Positions 43,486 through 55,540 of a stretch of 64,000 bases of DNA are shown piece by piece (within the stretch, counting starts at the first letter, position 1; the number at the start of each line of letters is the position of its first letter). The notes below the pieces were generated by a model. It searched no databases and was not told where the DNA came from. It saw only the letters and a list, made by a program, of their open reading frames with translations. Location: contig NC_063012.1 of the NCBI RefSeq assembly GCF_020509005.1, forward strand, positions 10,106,001 to 10,170,000, written 5' to 3'. Origin of the DNA: Fulvia fulva (lineage: Eukaryota > Ascomycota > Dothideomycetes > Mycosphaerellales > Mycosphaerellaceae). The translations under genes and the position numbers were made by a program.

Positions 43486-45961
43486 ATGGCATCACCACAA
43501 GGCGCGGTGCGCAACCGTGGAGCCAAGAACCAGAACCGATCGTCCACTCCTAATGGCGATGCACTGAATGCAAAGATCGAGGAGACGTGGGAAGCGGTCA
43601 AGACGACGAGCAAAGAGACGGTGCAGAAGGAGTGGGACCACAAGATAACGTTTACCATCCTGACCATCCTGGCTTTCTTGACGAGGTTCTGGGGCATAAG
43701 TCATCCTGACCAGGTTGTTTTCGATGAGGTGCACTTTGGCAAGGTGAGTGCAGATGACAAGTGATGCATTGAGGGAATGGTATCAATGGATTGATGTACT
43801 AACATCTGCCGCGCGTACAGTTTGCATCCTACTACCTCCAGCGCACATACTTCTTCGACGTCCACCCGCCCTTCGGCAAACTTCTCTTCGCATTCGCAGG
43901 CTGGCTCGTGGGCTACGATGGCTCCTTCCTCTTCGAGAACATCGGCGACTCGTACATCACGAACCGAGTGCCCTATGTGGCCTACCGATCGATGCCAGCC
44001 CTCATGGGTGCTCTTACCGTCTCCGTCGTCTACCTGATCATGTGGGAGTCTGGATACAGCCTGCCAGCATGCATTCTCGCGACAGCTCTGGTCCTCTTCG
44101 ACAACGCACACATTGGTCAGACTCGTCTGATCCTCCTTGATGCTACGCTTGTGCTCTTCATGGCATTGAGCATTCTCTGCTACATCCGCTTCTACAAGCT
44201 GCGACATGCGCCATTCACGAGAAAGTGGTGGAAATGGCTGCTGCTTACGGGCATTAGCATGAGCTGTGTCATCAGCACGAAATATGTGGGAGCATTCACC
44301 TTCTTCTCTGTGGGTGTGCCGGTCTTGATCGACTTGTGGGATCTTATGGACATCAACCGCAGACAGGGCGCATTGAGTCTTGCAGACTGGGGCAAGCACT
44401 TCGGAGCACGCGCCATTGGTCTTGTGGTTGTGCCATTCTTGATGTATCTCTTCTGGTTCCAGGTCCACTTTGCGATTCTGTCCCGCTCAGGTCCAGGAGA
44501 TGACTTCATGACACCAGAATTCCAGGAGACTCTGTCGGACAACTTGATGGCACAGCAGGCTGTTGGCATCGACTACTTCGACAACATCTCCATGCGTCAC
44601 AAGGACACCAAGGTCTACCTTCACTCCCACCCGGACAAGTACCCTCTGCGCTACGATGATGGACGTGTCTCGTCCCAGGGTCAGCAGGTCACCGGATACC
44701 CACACAACGATACCAACAACCTATGGCAGATCATCCCATCTACGCAGATGGAAGGTCGTGGGCACCGTATTCACAATGGCGACGTTGTTCGTCTCAGGCA
44801 TTTGGTCACCGACACCTGGCTCTTGACTCACGATGTCGCATCGCCATTCTACCCAACGAACCAGGAATTCACCACAGTACCTCTCGAAGAGGCCAACGGT
44901 GGTCGTTTCAACGACACGCTGTTCGAGATCAAGATTGACAACGGCAAGACTGGTCAAGAATTCAAGACACTTTCTTCTCACTTCAAACTTATCCACGTTC
45001 CGACCAAGGTCGCCATGTGGACACACACTACCCCCCTTCCAGAGTGGGGTTACAAACAGGCCGAAATCAACGGCAACAAGAACGCGTTCCAGACCTCCAA
45101 CACTTGGTACGTCGAGGAGGTATCAGGAATCGAAGAAGGCTCGCCACGCTTGGTTAAGGAAATCAGAAAGCCTAAGTCGATGCCATTCCTGAAGAAGTAC
45201 TTTGAGCTTCAGCGCGCAATGTTCTACCACAACAACGCACTTACCTCCTCGCACCCTTACGCCTCGCAACCGATTCAATGGCCGTTCCTTCTCCGTGGTG
45301 TCAGCTTCTGGACTGAATCGAACACACGACGACAGATCTACTTCATGGGCAACCCCATCGGATGGTGGTTCACATCCGCGCTCCTGGCCGTCTTTGCCGG
45401 CATCCTGTTCGCGGACCAGATGTCTGTTCGCCGTGGTGTTGATGCGCTCGACAGACGTAAGTTTCGATCCCCCTCCCACAAGAAACCCATGCCCAAACTA
45501 ACCACTCCCCCTTAGGCACCCGCGGCCGTCTCTACAACAGTACGGGCTTCTTCTTCCTCGTCTGGGCCGCCCACTACTTCCCCTTCTTCATCATGGGCCG
45601 TCAACTCTTCCTCCACCACTACCTTCCCGCCCACCTCGCCAGCTGTCTCGTCGCCGGTGCCATCGTCGAATTCGTCTTCAACATCGAGCCGAATGAGATC
45701 GCCAACGTCTCCGGCACGAACCCCATCGTCGACGGCAAGAAGGGTAGCAAAGCACAGATCCAGCAACGCAGCAAGCCCATTCGCGAGCGCATTGGGGGTC
45801 AGAGCCTTATGGCCACTTGGGCGGCTACGGGTGTGATTGTGAGCGTTATTGTGTGGTGCTTCTACTTCTTTAGCCCGTTGACGTATGGCAAGCCGGGGTT
45901 GGAGGTCGGACAGGTGCTCGCGAGGAAGTGGTTGAATTATGATTTCCATTTTGCTAAGTAA
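43486..45961 (+). CDS. PMT4: Dolichyl-phosphate-mannose protein O-mannosyltransferase, PMT4 class
   Basis: Transfers mannose from dolichol phosphate to Ser/Thr of secretory proteins in the ER membrane. Join(43486..43743,43821..45456,45516..45961), 779 aa; introns 77 and 59 bp. The essential loop-1 acidic pair is Asp80-Glu81 (VVFDEVHFGK), followed by YYLQRTYFFDVHPPFGK. About 10-11 membrane helices are visible, for example residues 55-70, 125-160 and the C-terminal set from 640. A luminal MIR domain spans about 335-515 with its HSH and GHRI motifs. The stretch KVYLHSHPDKYPLRYDDGR followed by SSQGQQVTGY is diagnostic of PMT4, which acts as a homodimer on membrane-anchored substrates. Length is normal. 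Confidence 0.93.
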
Positions 45962-46213
45962 TGGGGCCGAGGATAAATGCGGACTGGGGTAGAGGTGGGA
46001 AGTGTAGGATTTTCGATGAAAGGGGGACAAGTCGTTCCAGGCAGATCGACGGAATACAGCAGCACTAAGCAAGCGGGTGGGCGTTGCGGCGCAGGCAAGG
46101 CGAGCGCTGCTTACTTGGAGCACAGATAAGTATTGAAATAACATATGATACGATTAAGAGTTGGAACCCACCAGCCCACCTACCGTGTATGCTACATCAA
46201 GACTTAGCTCAGA

Positions 46214-47085
46214 CTACAGTCGCCCCGACGCTAACTCACTTCCCGACCTCGCCACATCGCAGACTTGCGCCCCGGCCTCTGCTATCTGGCGCATAGTCTG
46301 CACGAAAGTGTCCGGAAGGTCCCGCCAATTATCACACCAGCCATAAGTCACGACCGTGGACTCAAAGATCCGGGAGAGTGCTATTATCATATCTCCTTCT
46401 GGGAGTACACGGCCATCCTGAGCGTGGAGGTAGTCTTCCCATTCGGTCCAGATCCGTTTGGCGCATTGTCGCAACCTCGGTGGGAGCGGGGACTCAGCAT
46501 CGAGTTGGGAGCCTGCTTGCCACATGGCTGAGAGGATGGTTGGCGCGTTGATGCGGGTCTGCTGCTGGACGAGTGCTGGTGTGGCCGCCGGGCTCCTTGA
46601 GGGAGAAGGTCTGCTGTCTAACGTGCCTAAGTGGGATGGGAGGACTTGGGGTGCGGTATCTTGCCCGCTTCTTGCTGTTGGTGTTGTTGTGGTTGATGGA
46701 AGAAGATTTCCTCGGCAGTCGGGGCATTTGGAGGATTGGGAGAGCCAGCGGGTTATCTGTTCCATGAGAATTAGTAACAGCCAAAGACCCGGCTGCGAGG
46801 GAGAGTCCTTACACATTCGAAGCAGTATACATGCTGACAAGAAGTGACAACAGTTTCTTTTACGTTATCCTTGCATATGCTGCATTCGGTGTCTCGAGAT
46901 CGGGCGCTATCGCCGGGCTGTAAGCCGTAGTATTCTAGGATTCCAGCGGGAGGCATGTTGTCGCAGCTGGAGAATGGTGAGGCCTCGCGCACAGTCCCAA
47001 AGACTGACTGGGCTCTTGAGGAAGCATTTGCTGAGGGCCCTCTGGCGCCATAGTCGCCTTCACGAAGGTCGTGGCGGGCAAAGTA
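46214..47085 (-). CDS. RING-finger (C3HC4) protein, probable E3 ubiquitin ligase; 5' end uncertain
   Basis: The RING is split by a 56-bp intron (46757-46812; GTAAGG donor, TACTAAT branch): ECSICKDNVKETVVTSCQH plus VYCFEC upstream, ITRWLSQSSKCPDCRG downstream. That gives C-x2-C, C-x-H, C-x2-C and C-x2-C zinc ligands. The minimal model from the ATG at 46956 is 228 aa. The frame stays open to an acceptor-like CACTAG at about 47086, and an upstream ATG at 47164 could join through a weak GTAGAG donor (70-bp intron, phase 0), adding an N-terminal Gly/Ala/Ser-rich part. The C-terminal half is helical with no second known domain. No membrane segment. Substrate unknown. Confidence 0.72.
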
Positions 47086-47164
47086 CTAGTGTATAGATCG
47101 TTGGTGTTTGCAATCGTGAAGGGGGCTTGATCTGTCCTGCACGTGGGATCTCTACTTCGGCCAT

Positions 47165-47741
47165 GCGATCTGTTTGCCCTTGCCCTGATGTCGGTGAATG
47201 CTGATAGTAGTTTGATCGGTCAACAACTCAGGAATCTCAAACCTTGATCGGTATTAGTAGAGAGGCATTTGCCGAAGAACATAGCTTTTGGCACAGCTCA
47301 TATCGCTAGCAGACATGGTTGTATGAGACAGCTCCAGATCATCCTCGTGCACGATCACATAGCGACATCGTCCTGTCTGTCATTAGTCTGGGCCAACCGA
47401 TGTATCTTCATCAGTGAAATTTCAGGAGGCGGCCAGCATCCCCCAGAGTTGTGGTCAACATAAAGTGAATGTTCGATGTGTGAATGTAGATGGGCAAGCG
47501 TTGGAAAGAGCTGCGCATTGATACTGCCCTCGGGTGTACCTCCTTCATTAAGACGGATGCGACCAGGATCACTCCCCACATCATACTTATCTAAGCTGCA
47601 TACTGTTGATCCTCGGATGGCATTGACATTTCGAAGTAGCTAATGTCTTGGAGTGCCATTCCGTTGCTGGATCACAGTGAAAACTCAAAGATAGACGTCT
47701 GACCTACGACCTAACGACTGCCCCCTCAAACGACCGCAACT
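47165..47741. other. Intergenic, divergent promoters
   Basis: Between the RING gene and SSADH. No supportable gene; the 60 bp before the SSADH ATG is C/A-rich (leader-like). Confidence 0.45.
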
Positions 47742-49497
47742 ATGAAGGCCTTCCTCAGAACCACACCTGCCGTTCGCTCGCACATCAAAAGAACGAACCA
47801 CCTCAGAATAGTGTCCAGATCTGCTGTCATGGGCATTCACACCGTTCCAGACCTGAAGGACAAGAGCTTGTTCAAGGAGCAGGCCTACATCAATGGCAAA
47901 TGGGTCAACGCGAAATCGGGCAAGACATTCGATGTCCACGACCCATCAACACACAAGAGGATCGGCTCAATGCCAGAGATGAACAAGGAGGATGCAGACT
48001 TGGCAATACAAGCAGCGGCCGACGCCCTGTCATCGTTCAGGAAGACAACAGGCCGTCAACGAGCGAAGATGCTGCGAAAGTGGTATGATCTTGTCATCGA
48101 GAACAGCGAGGACATTGCCAAGTTGATCACATGGGAGAATGGCAAGCCTTTCACCGATGCAAAGGGTGAGGTCGTATATGCCGCCAGCTTCTTCGAGTGG
48201 TTCAGTGAGGAAGCGCCCAGAATGTACGGTGATACCATTCCAGCCACCGTTGCTGGCAATCGAATTTACACCATCAAAGAGCCAGTCGGTGTCTGTGGCC
48301 TCATTACACCGTAAGCTTCTTGAATCTGTAGTGTTGATCAAGCTGATCGGCCATGGTAGATGGAATTTTCCCGCAGGTAGGTCACCCTTGAAGGGTAGAA
48401 GGCATCTTCTGTCTCAGACATGCCTGGCACCTTCTGCTAAGACATTACCACGTGGTCCTCGAGTATAGCTAACACCCTTCTGTCTGGCAGCGATGATTAC
48501 TCGTAAGATCGGTCCCGCCCTCGCAGCAGGGTGCACAACAGTGTGCAAGTCTCCAAGCGAGACACCCTTCACAGCAGCAGCGCTAGTAGAGCTTGCCCAC
48601 CGCGCAGGCATTCCTCCCGGCGTCGTGAACATCGTTACAGCCGACAAGAACACCCCCGAAGTCGGCTCCGCCATCACAGCCTCTGACCACGTGAAGAAAG
48701 TCAGCTTTACTGGCTCAACAAATGTCGGCAAACTCCTCATGAACCAATCCTCCGACACCCTAAAGAAGCTTTCATTCGAACTAGGCGGCAACGCCCCCTT
48801 CATCGTCTTCGACGATGCAGACCTCGAAACAGCAGTAGCAGGCGCCATAACCTCGAAATTCCGCTCCAGCGGCCAAACCTGCGTCTGCGCCAACCGCATC
48901 TACGTCCAAAAAGGCATCTACGACGACTTCGCCAAGGCCTTCACCGAGAAAGTCAACAACTTCAAAGTCGGTCCAGGTTTCCAAGATGGCGTGACTCACG
49001 GCCCCCTCATCCACGACCGTGCCATCAGCAAAGTTCAGCAACACGTCGATGACGCCGTAAGCCACGGCGGCAAAGTGCTAGCAGGCGGCCAGCAGCTTCC
49101 AGACCTGGGCTCGAACTTCTTCGCACCGACTGTGATTAGAGATATGACCAAGTCGATGAAGATTGCAAACGAGGAGACGTTTGGACCCATTGCTGGACTG
49201 TTCCCGTTCGAGACTGAGGCTGAAGTTGTCCAGCTTGCTAATGATGCGAATGTTGGTCTTGCGGGTTACTTCTTCTCGAAGGATGTGCAGAGGTGTCATC
49301 GTGTGGCTGAGGCGCTGCAGTTTGGTATGGTGGGTATCAACACTGGCCTCATCTCTGATGCGGCGTCGCCGTTTGGGGGTGTGAAGCACTCTGGGTTCGG
49401 CAGGGAGGGATCGAAGTATGGGATTGATGAGTATCTTACGATCAAGACTATGACGGTTGGTGGGATTGGTGAGCTTCAGGGCGCCAGTAAGCTGTAG
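47742..49497 (+). CDS. Succinate-semialdehyde dehydrogenase (ALDH family)
   Basis: Oxidises succinate semialdehyde to succinate at the end of the GABA shunt. Join(47742..48310,48360..48376,48491..49497), 530 aa. Exon 2 is a 17-nt microexon encoding most of the invariant PWNFPA motif; without it the frame is lost. The N-terminal 35 residues are Arg-rich and acid-free (MKAFLRTTPAVRSHIKR), like a mitochondrial presequence; an internal Met at residue 30 may start a cytosolic form. The catalytic general-base Glu is in SFELGGNAPF (about 291), the nucleophile Cys in SGQTCVCANR (about 322), and the family block SPFGGVKHSGFGREGS is near the end. Close to yeast UGA2. Introns are 49 and 114 bp. Confidence 0.9.
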
Positions 49498-49634
49498 ATA
49501 GACAGTTCGTCTGAATGCGAAAGTCATCCTCATGGAGCCCCAAGGTTCTGTCGCGTGTCTCGATGCATTTCGACTTCACACGACTCTACTTCTGCCATCT
49601 CCACCCTTTCTTCGGCCAGCTCCATAAATCCCAT

Positions 49635-50770
49635 CTATAGCTGAACTCCAGGCTTGAACCTATTCAACGGACACCCCTTCAGTCCAATCTCAACCCTAAA
49701 CAAATCGCCCTGATACTTCGCACTCCACGCATACTTCTCCGGATCTTCCTCCTCAGCACTCGTAATAAACAGCTCCGTACCAGCAATAGCAGGGCAAGTC
49801 ACGCATCGAGTCGGGACCTCAACCTCAGCAACGATCTCGCCAGAAGTGTTGACACGCACGACCTTTCCAGTTCCGAACAATGCCACCCAAAGGCAACCCT
49901 CTTCGTCCTGAGCGTGGCCGTCGGGGACTCCGCCCTCGATGGGGCACTCGAAAAAGACGTGGCCATTGGACCAGTCGATTTCGCCGGTTGAGAGGTTGTA
50001 GGGGTATTTCATGATTTTGCCGCTGGGGGAATCGGTGAAGTAGCAGTGCTTGTTGTCGAGGGTCCAGGATATGCTGGAGGGGGGTTAGAGTGGTAGTGAG
50101 GAGGAGTGGTGTGGGGGGTCTTACCCGTTGGGGATTGTTACGCCCTCTTTCACTCGGTGCAGGCTTAGGTCGGAGTCGAGGCGGAGGAGGACACCTTTTG
50201 GAAGTCAGTCTCATTGCAGTTGGCTTCATCGAGAGGTGACTTACCTTCATCTGTGAAGCCCTGTCCAACAAGTGCAGGGTCATTCATCGTCCCTACAAAG
50301 TATCGACCATTTGCATCGACGGCACCTTGGACGCTGTTAGCTTTCATTGAACATCTGTACCATAATGACACTTAGCACTCACCATCATTACTCCTCATAC
50401 GCTCCTGCTTATTCTTCCCAGCCTTCGGCTTGCCACCACCATCAGGCTGCCTCTCAGCATCTGACCAATGCTGCTTGATGAGTCGATGCTCTCCCGTCTC
50501 GCGGTTGAAAACGCCATAGCCGCTCTTGCCTCCAAAGATGAAATTCTTGTCGTCACCCTCGATATCGGCAGTCGTGCCGATTGAGTACTGCAGATCCCAT
50601 TGCTTGTGTGATGAAGGTCCTTTACTAAGATCGACGGTATGAAGCTTCTCCTTCACAATGTCCACGAATCGGAGAGTGTTGCGATCTTTTTCCCAGAAGG
50701 GGCCTTCGCCCAGACCGCATCCTAGGTGGAGGTATGGCTCGGTGATTTTGTATTTCTTGACGTCTGGCAT
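49635..50770 (-). CDS. SMP-30/gluconolactonase/regucalcin-like protein
   Basis: Complement(join(49635..50073,50125..50194,50245..50325,50383..50770)), 325 aa; introns 51, 50 and 57 bp, all phase-consistent. This six-bladed beta-propeller family hydrolyses lactones (gluconolactone or similar) with a bound divalent metal. The metal-binding Glu is in CGLGEGPFWEKDR (about residue 20), followed by LRFVDIV. The blade motif DANGRYFVGTMND is at about 131, the Asn region TIPNGISWTLDNKHCYFTDS at about 175 and GVPDGHAQDEEGCLWVALF at about 225. No signal peptide. Substrate specificity cannot be read from the sequence. An insert of Gly/Lys/Gln-rich residues near 110-125 is unlike bacterial members. Confidence 0.87.
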
Positions 50771-51899
50771 TGTGTCCTTTGAGCTTAAGCTTTTGTTGGT
50801 GTTTGGATATTGTTTTGTGGTATCGAGTTGAGCGCAGCTTCCAATGGTGGGGTGTGGTTGGAGCCCCACTCCGGCGTCACAGGAAGTCATCGCCAGCATC
50901 TGATGTTGTCGACGTCAATATACAACAGTCAGTCTCAACTCAATCACTGCCACGAAGTCGACGAGGGGCAGCCTGCTCACATGTCGATGACATGAGCGTC
51001 TGCTGCTGAGCGTCATCGCCGCTACAGACCCAGCAAACAATCAAAACCCCCTTCTGTTCTGGCTGGACGTGACCGTCGTTCCATGAACCAGTTTGGCATT
51101 GACACTGGGCATGGTACTCGCGCAACGGCTTACAGAGAGGCCTTCCGACGATCGTGTATCCGAGGAGCTTATACCAGGACTCAACATCTCAATGAGCTGC
51201 CCGGTTCCGACCGAGCTACACAGACATGCTGGATGCTATGTGGACGCTTCCTTTGAAGGCTTCACACATCCGAGCTGCCACGACCCTCATGAGGGAGTCT
51301 CACCTGTTTGCGAAAAAGCTCTGCCGAGACTGTCATGGTCAGACTCGAGGGACTTGATCTGATCGACCAATCTCACAGCGTCAAAGGCGCGACATGCTGT
51401 CATACAACGTCTGCGAGCGTCGAGCAGCCATCTCTTTCGCGCTCCTGGTCCAACAGGACGAATAGCTCGCCAATGTTCTTGTCGTCACTGGTAATGGGGG
51501 GTGAGAAGGATGGCGTTCCGGCGCTCGAAGGCGTTGTATGTGCATTCCGGACGTCGACGGTGCTTAATCCATGCACGACATTCACCACGTTGGTCGTCCC
51601 TGCATACAGATGGCTCATGGTCTCTGGTATGATCGACGTAAGTGGCCCTGTGAGACGAAGGTGTAAGACAGCAATTACCACTCAATCTACTCTCGATGCG
51701 AACGCACATGGCGTTGTACAGCTCGTGTTGATTGCGTAGTTAGTCCATGCATTGCACCGGAGTGGTGGCTGCATTTGGAATGACTTGCTTGTGCCGGAAC
51801 GTGTAGGACGCCATCCGGACCTCATCTCAACACGTTGTCGCGATAGGCGAATGTGGCAGGTGGCTTGAGGATGTAGCCACAAACGTGGAGGAGACAGGC
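50771..51899. other. Intergenic, no gene seen
   Basis: About 1.1 kb between the SMP-30 gene start and element copy 2. Short frames only, none with family resemblance. Confidence 0.45.
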
Positions 51900-51901
51900 T
51901 A

Positions 51902-51967
51902 GCCGTGTCGGTCCCCATGCACCCGCGAAGCGGGTGTTGGACAACCCAGTGATATTGGACACCTCAA
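51902..51967 (+). repeat. Terminal inverted repeat, copy 2, left
   Basis: Exact inverted match to 53362-53427, containing the hairpin CACCCGCGAAGCGGGTG. Confidence 0.92.
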
Positions 51968-52024
51968 TAAAACCACGCTTTCCAACACGCGTATCTTCCA
52001 TTCAACACGCGTTATCTCATCAAC

Positions 52025-53338
52025 ATGGTTGCTTCCATCTATCGTGAAGAAGAGGAGCTCATCAGTGAGGCCGTGCAGTGGTACTGCGACGCGTCAAATC
52101 CAGGTCCTGTCAAGCAGGTAGCCGCCAACTGGGGTGTCGATTACCAACGCTTCAGAAGACGACTTCTCGGTCACAACTCACGCAGCACACGGCCGCGTAC
52201 GCACACGGTGTTGACAGACGATCAAGAAGCTGTTCTTGCAACCTACTTGAGGAGGTGTGACAAGATAGGCGTATCCGCGCGACTCCGGATGGTCCAGATC
52301 AGCGCAAATTCGATCCTCAAGCGATACCATACTGGACCTAGATCACCTCCAATTGTGAGCTCGAAGTGGCCACAACGATGGCTCAATCGACATCTAGAAT
52401 GGAAGAAGGTGAAGCAACAACCATTGGAAGCAGCAAGAGCAGCGGCGTGGGATATTGGTGACCTTGAATGGTGGTACAGCAAGCTGTGGGAGACCTGTCA
52501 AGAGCATGGCATATTGCCTGAGGACATGTGGAATATGGACGAGACTGGCTTCCGCATTGGTGTTGCGAAGAACCAGTATGTTCTTACGCAATATCCGAAG
52601 AGGAAGAACTTCCTACTGCCAACAACCGTGAGAGCTGTACGGATGTTGTTGCTGTCTCAGCAGCTGGGCATGTGATTCCAGCCTTCCTCATCATGATAGG
52701 GAAGATGCACCTGAATACGTGGTACCAACACCTTGAAGACGACACGGTTGTGGGTGTTAGTGATTCTGGGTACACGAATGACCTTCAATCCGGAGCCAAT
52801 ATTGGCTCGTGCAAGGCAAGACCTAGCTGCTCTTCGATCGAATAAACGAGTCTCAACACCGGAGCCGATTGTCAACGATAAGCAGCTTCCAACAACAGTG
52901 AGGACCTTCGGTCGATACACTGCTGCGCTTATAGCTGATCTATTGATAGATGAGTCTATTAAGCAGCGACTAGAGCCACTCTTCCGTGGAGCCCAGATTG
53001 CTATCGTTGAGGGCGCCGAAGCAGTAGCTGAATTGAACAACACCACGGTCCGCCAGAACGCTCGCAATGCTCGCAACACTCAGAAGAGACAACACCTTCA
53101 GCGTGGAGGTGTCATGAAGGCTATCAACGCAAGAGCTGCTATACAAGAACGTGAAGAGAACACAGTAAAGCAGCTTGAAGCCCAGCTAGCACGTGCAAGA
53201 ACAGGTGAATTGAGACACCGGATAAGCAAGATTATGAGCTATATCAAGGGGACATACAACAGACCTGCTTATCCAGTGGAGAGACGGAAGATTATGCCAA
53301 TATGGCTTGCCTGTATGGACGATATAGCCAGTAGATAG
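52025..53338 (+). pseudogene. Defective pogo/Fot1-like transposase, copy 2
   Basis: Same architecture as copy 1: psq-like helix-turn-helix, CENP-B-type DNA-binding domain, DETGF with the first catalytic Asp. One TTCC of a TTCCTTCC pair is lost near 52610, shifting the frame so that the first frame ends at 52675 (216 codons). The downstream pieces 52528-52845 and 52733-53338 continue in other frames and include the FNPEP C-terminal part. The second and third catalytic residues are absent, as in copy 1. Confidence 0.82.
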
Positions 53339-53361
53339 TTGAATACACCTCATTGATATCG

Positions 53362-53427
53362 TTGAGGTGTCCAATATCACTGGGTTGTCCAACACCCGCT
53401 TCGCGGGTGCATGGGGACCGACACGGC
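53362..53427 (-). repeat. Terminal inverted repeat, copy 2, right
   Basis: Right end; followed by the TA duplication and CCGCTGTGTCGGTCGGTCG, which by chance resembles the TIR tip. Confidence 0.92.
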
Positions 53428-55171
53428 TACCGCTGTGTCGGTCGGTCGAAAGTACGGGATGGCGTAGACGTGCCTGAAGAGGGCAACTAAACGCTGGTAG
53501 GCGCGAACGTGTAATCAATGAACTTGCAAGCTGAGCCGGAGGCAGTGCCACATACCGTAAGGGGGTAAGACGGACCGCTGGCGGGCTTGTTCCACGTGCG
53601 AAGTCCATGACATGGCGTGGCTGTCCTTAGCGTCTGCCGGATCGTTTGATCGTTTGTGGCGGTCAAGTCAAGATATCGAACGGTGCGTAAAATGTGAGAG
53701 AGAGTTGCGCTGCTGTGCGACCATCCGATACCTTCAGGTTGGGTAACTTGTAAGGGCTCCGCACGCTTCGACGAGATTGACGATAATACCCAACAACAAG
53801 CCTGTTCATGTCGACATCAATAGAACGACAGGACTTCGGCAGAACATGGCTTCACTCTCGCAAATTTCGTTTGGCCGGCGTGATGAAAAGCTACGGCTTT
53901 CTCCTTGTAAGCTTTGGGATACTGTACTCCGATGCTTCTGCAGGCTAACAAGCTGCATTGATTAAAAAGTCATGGACCCGCTCGCGTGCTAATGTGGTTG
54001 TCACTCGGCCAATCGTGGGCCTCGCGATATTAGGTTGCGACCGGCCTGAGACAGTTCCACTCCCACGTGCTGACGGCGGGATGTGCTGCGTGCAAGGGGT
54101 TCCGTCGGGCTTCTCGAAGGACGACCGCGAGAGTTCTGTTGGTGCGCGGGCAACAGCAGAGATCTAGCGATGATCGCGGTGTGCGTTGCTTTTTCGCGTC
54201 GCTCCGCCTCGGCAGCATGCCATGGTGCACGGCTCTGTTGCAGTGCAGTACGAGGACGTGATGACAGGGGTGAGCGACAGATGGCGACGACGTGGAGGGG
54301 TGTGGCGCGGCCACCGACTGCATCATGTCTGCATGCATAAAGTCGAGCGCCTAAGCTGCAGTCGTCCAATGTGAAGGGCGCACGTCACGGCATAGATAAT
54401 CCCCATGCAATGAGTGGGCGCTGCAAATTCCATTCCATTTGCTCCAAGCTTGCCATGAGCTGGCATGGGCACGACAGCCAGCCACAAAGGCATGTGACCG
54501 AATTTTGACGCAGTCATGGGTCCCTGCGGCCGGTGATGCTGCGGACCCCAGCACCAAGCTCGCGGTCAACCGTCGCGAAACGAGCTTCCCAGCGCCACGA
54601 GCACGAGAATGAGATGCCCGCCGGCCGGGCTTCAGCCAAACCATCGCCTCGGGTCATCCCTTCACCCTGCGACAGAGTCCCGCAGCGTTCCAACGCAAGC
54701 AGCGTTGCAAGGACCGTCGTAGTAAACGTTAGTAGCATCACTGAGTCGTAAGGCATGACCCATATGGCATATGGATAGCGCCGCACCCGTCCGAAGGGCC
54801 AATCTTGCGCATGATTGCGACTTCACGGGGATGCTAACGTCGTGATCTGCACCAAGTACGGCGGACAGCAACGGCGTATCTCATACATTTGATGCCCAAC
54901 CCCGAGCGAGCCAACGGATGCAGCGCCATGGCTCGAAAGCCTGTCACGAGCCGAAGCGTACGCCGCGCAGCTGCAGAACAAGCGAAGGAGTCACTGGACG
55001 TCAGTGACGAGTGCTGCTTCCCATAATAATTGCTGATGACGAGACATCGTCAGATACTTCAGTACAATGCGTTCTTTGCGGAGAGATGCGTGGCCTGAAA
55101 CGGCATCGATGCATCCACGGCGCATCTCTGTAGTGGTTGCGCAAGATGCACTCCGATGAGCGGTCCGCATC

Positions 55172-55206
55172 GATGCCAGATGCCAGATGCCAGACGCCAG
55201 ATGCCG
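55172..55206 (+). repeat. Short tandem repeat, 7-bp unit
   Basis: About five imperfect copies of CCAGATG, one copy with an A-to-C-type change (CCAGACG). Confidence 0.8.
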
Positions 55207-55508
55207 CAGTGGAGGTGTGAGAAGGGTCGTCAGAGCGCATGCCTACTACTGAATCGCAAACCTACCTCCTCACCACCTATGTCAGCAGGCAATCCCTCAG
55301 GACCTCAGGAACGCCGCCACGATACGTGCACACGGCGTCGTGTTCATCCTTCTTATCATGTCCTGTCCGCATGCAGTATGCACCGACGTACAAGCTGCAG
55401 CGGCTGCCGGGACAGCGGGAGGTCGTGCAGGTTGCAGGTGGCAGCACCACAAGTACTATAGGCTAGTGACAACCAACGTCACGACGTGACTTTTATGATT
55501 ACATGTAC

Positions 55509-55540
55509 TGTTGGCTGTTGGCTGTTGGCTGCTGGCTGCG
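55509..55540 (+). repeat. Short tandem repeat, 7-bp unit
   Basis: About four and a half copies of CTGTTGG, the last with a T-to-C change. Confidence 0.8.

Larger units (their letters stand above)
51902..53427 (+). mobile_element. Pogo/Fot1-type element, copy 2 (internally deleted, frameshifted)
   Basis: 1526 bp with perfect 66-bp inverted repeats and TA duplication (51900-51901, 53428-53429). It differs from copy 1 by one 4-bp loss and a handful of substitutions, all transitions where I compared them, so both copies are young. It carries the same internal deletion of the catalytic core as copy 1. Confidence 0.9.

Noticed and set aside
43701..44468. 255-codon minus frame
   Set aside because: Antisense shadow of PMT4 exon 2.
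53430..53450. TIR-like CTGTGTCGG just outside copy 2
   Set aside because: Only nine bases, no second end or TA duplication; chance similarity to the TIR tip.
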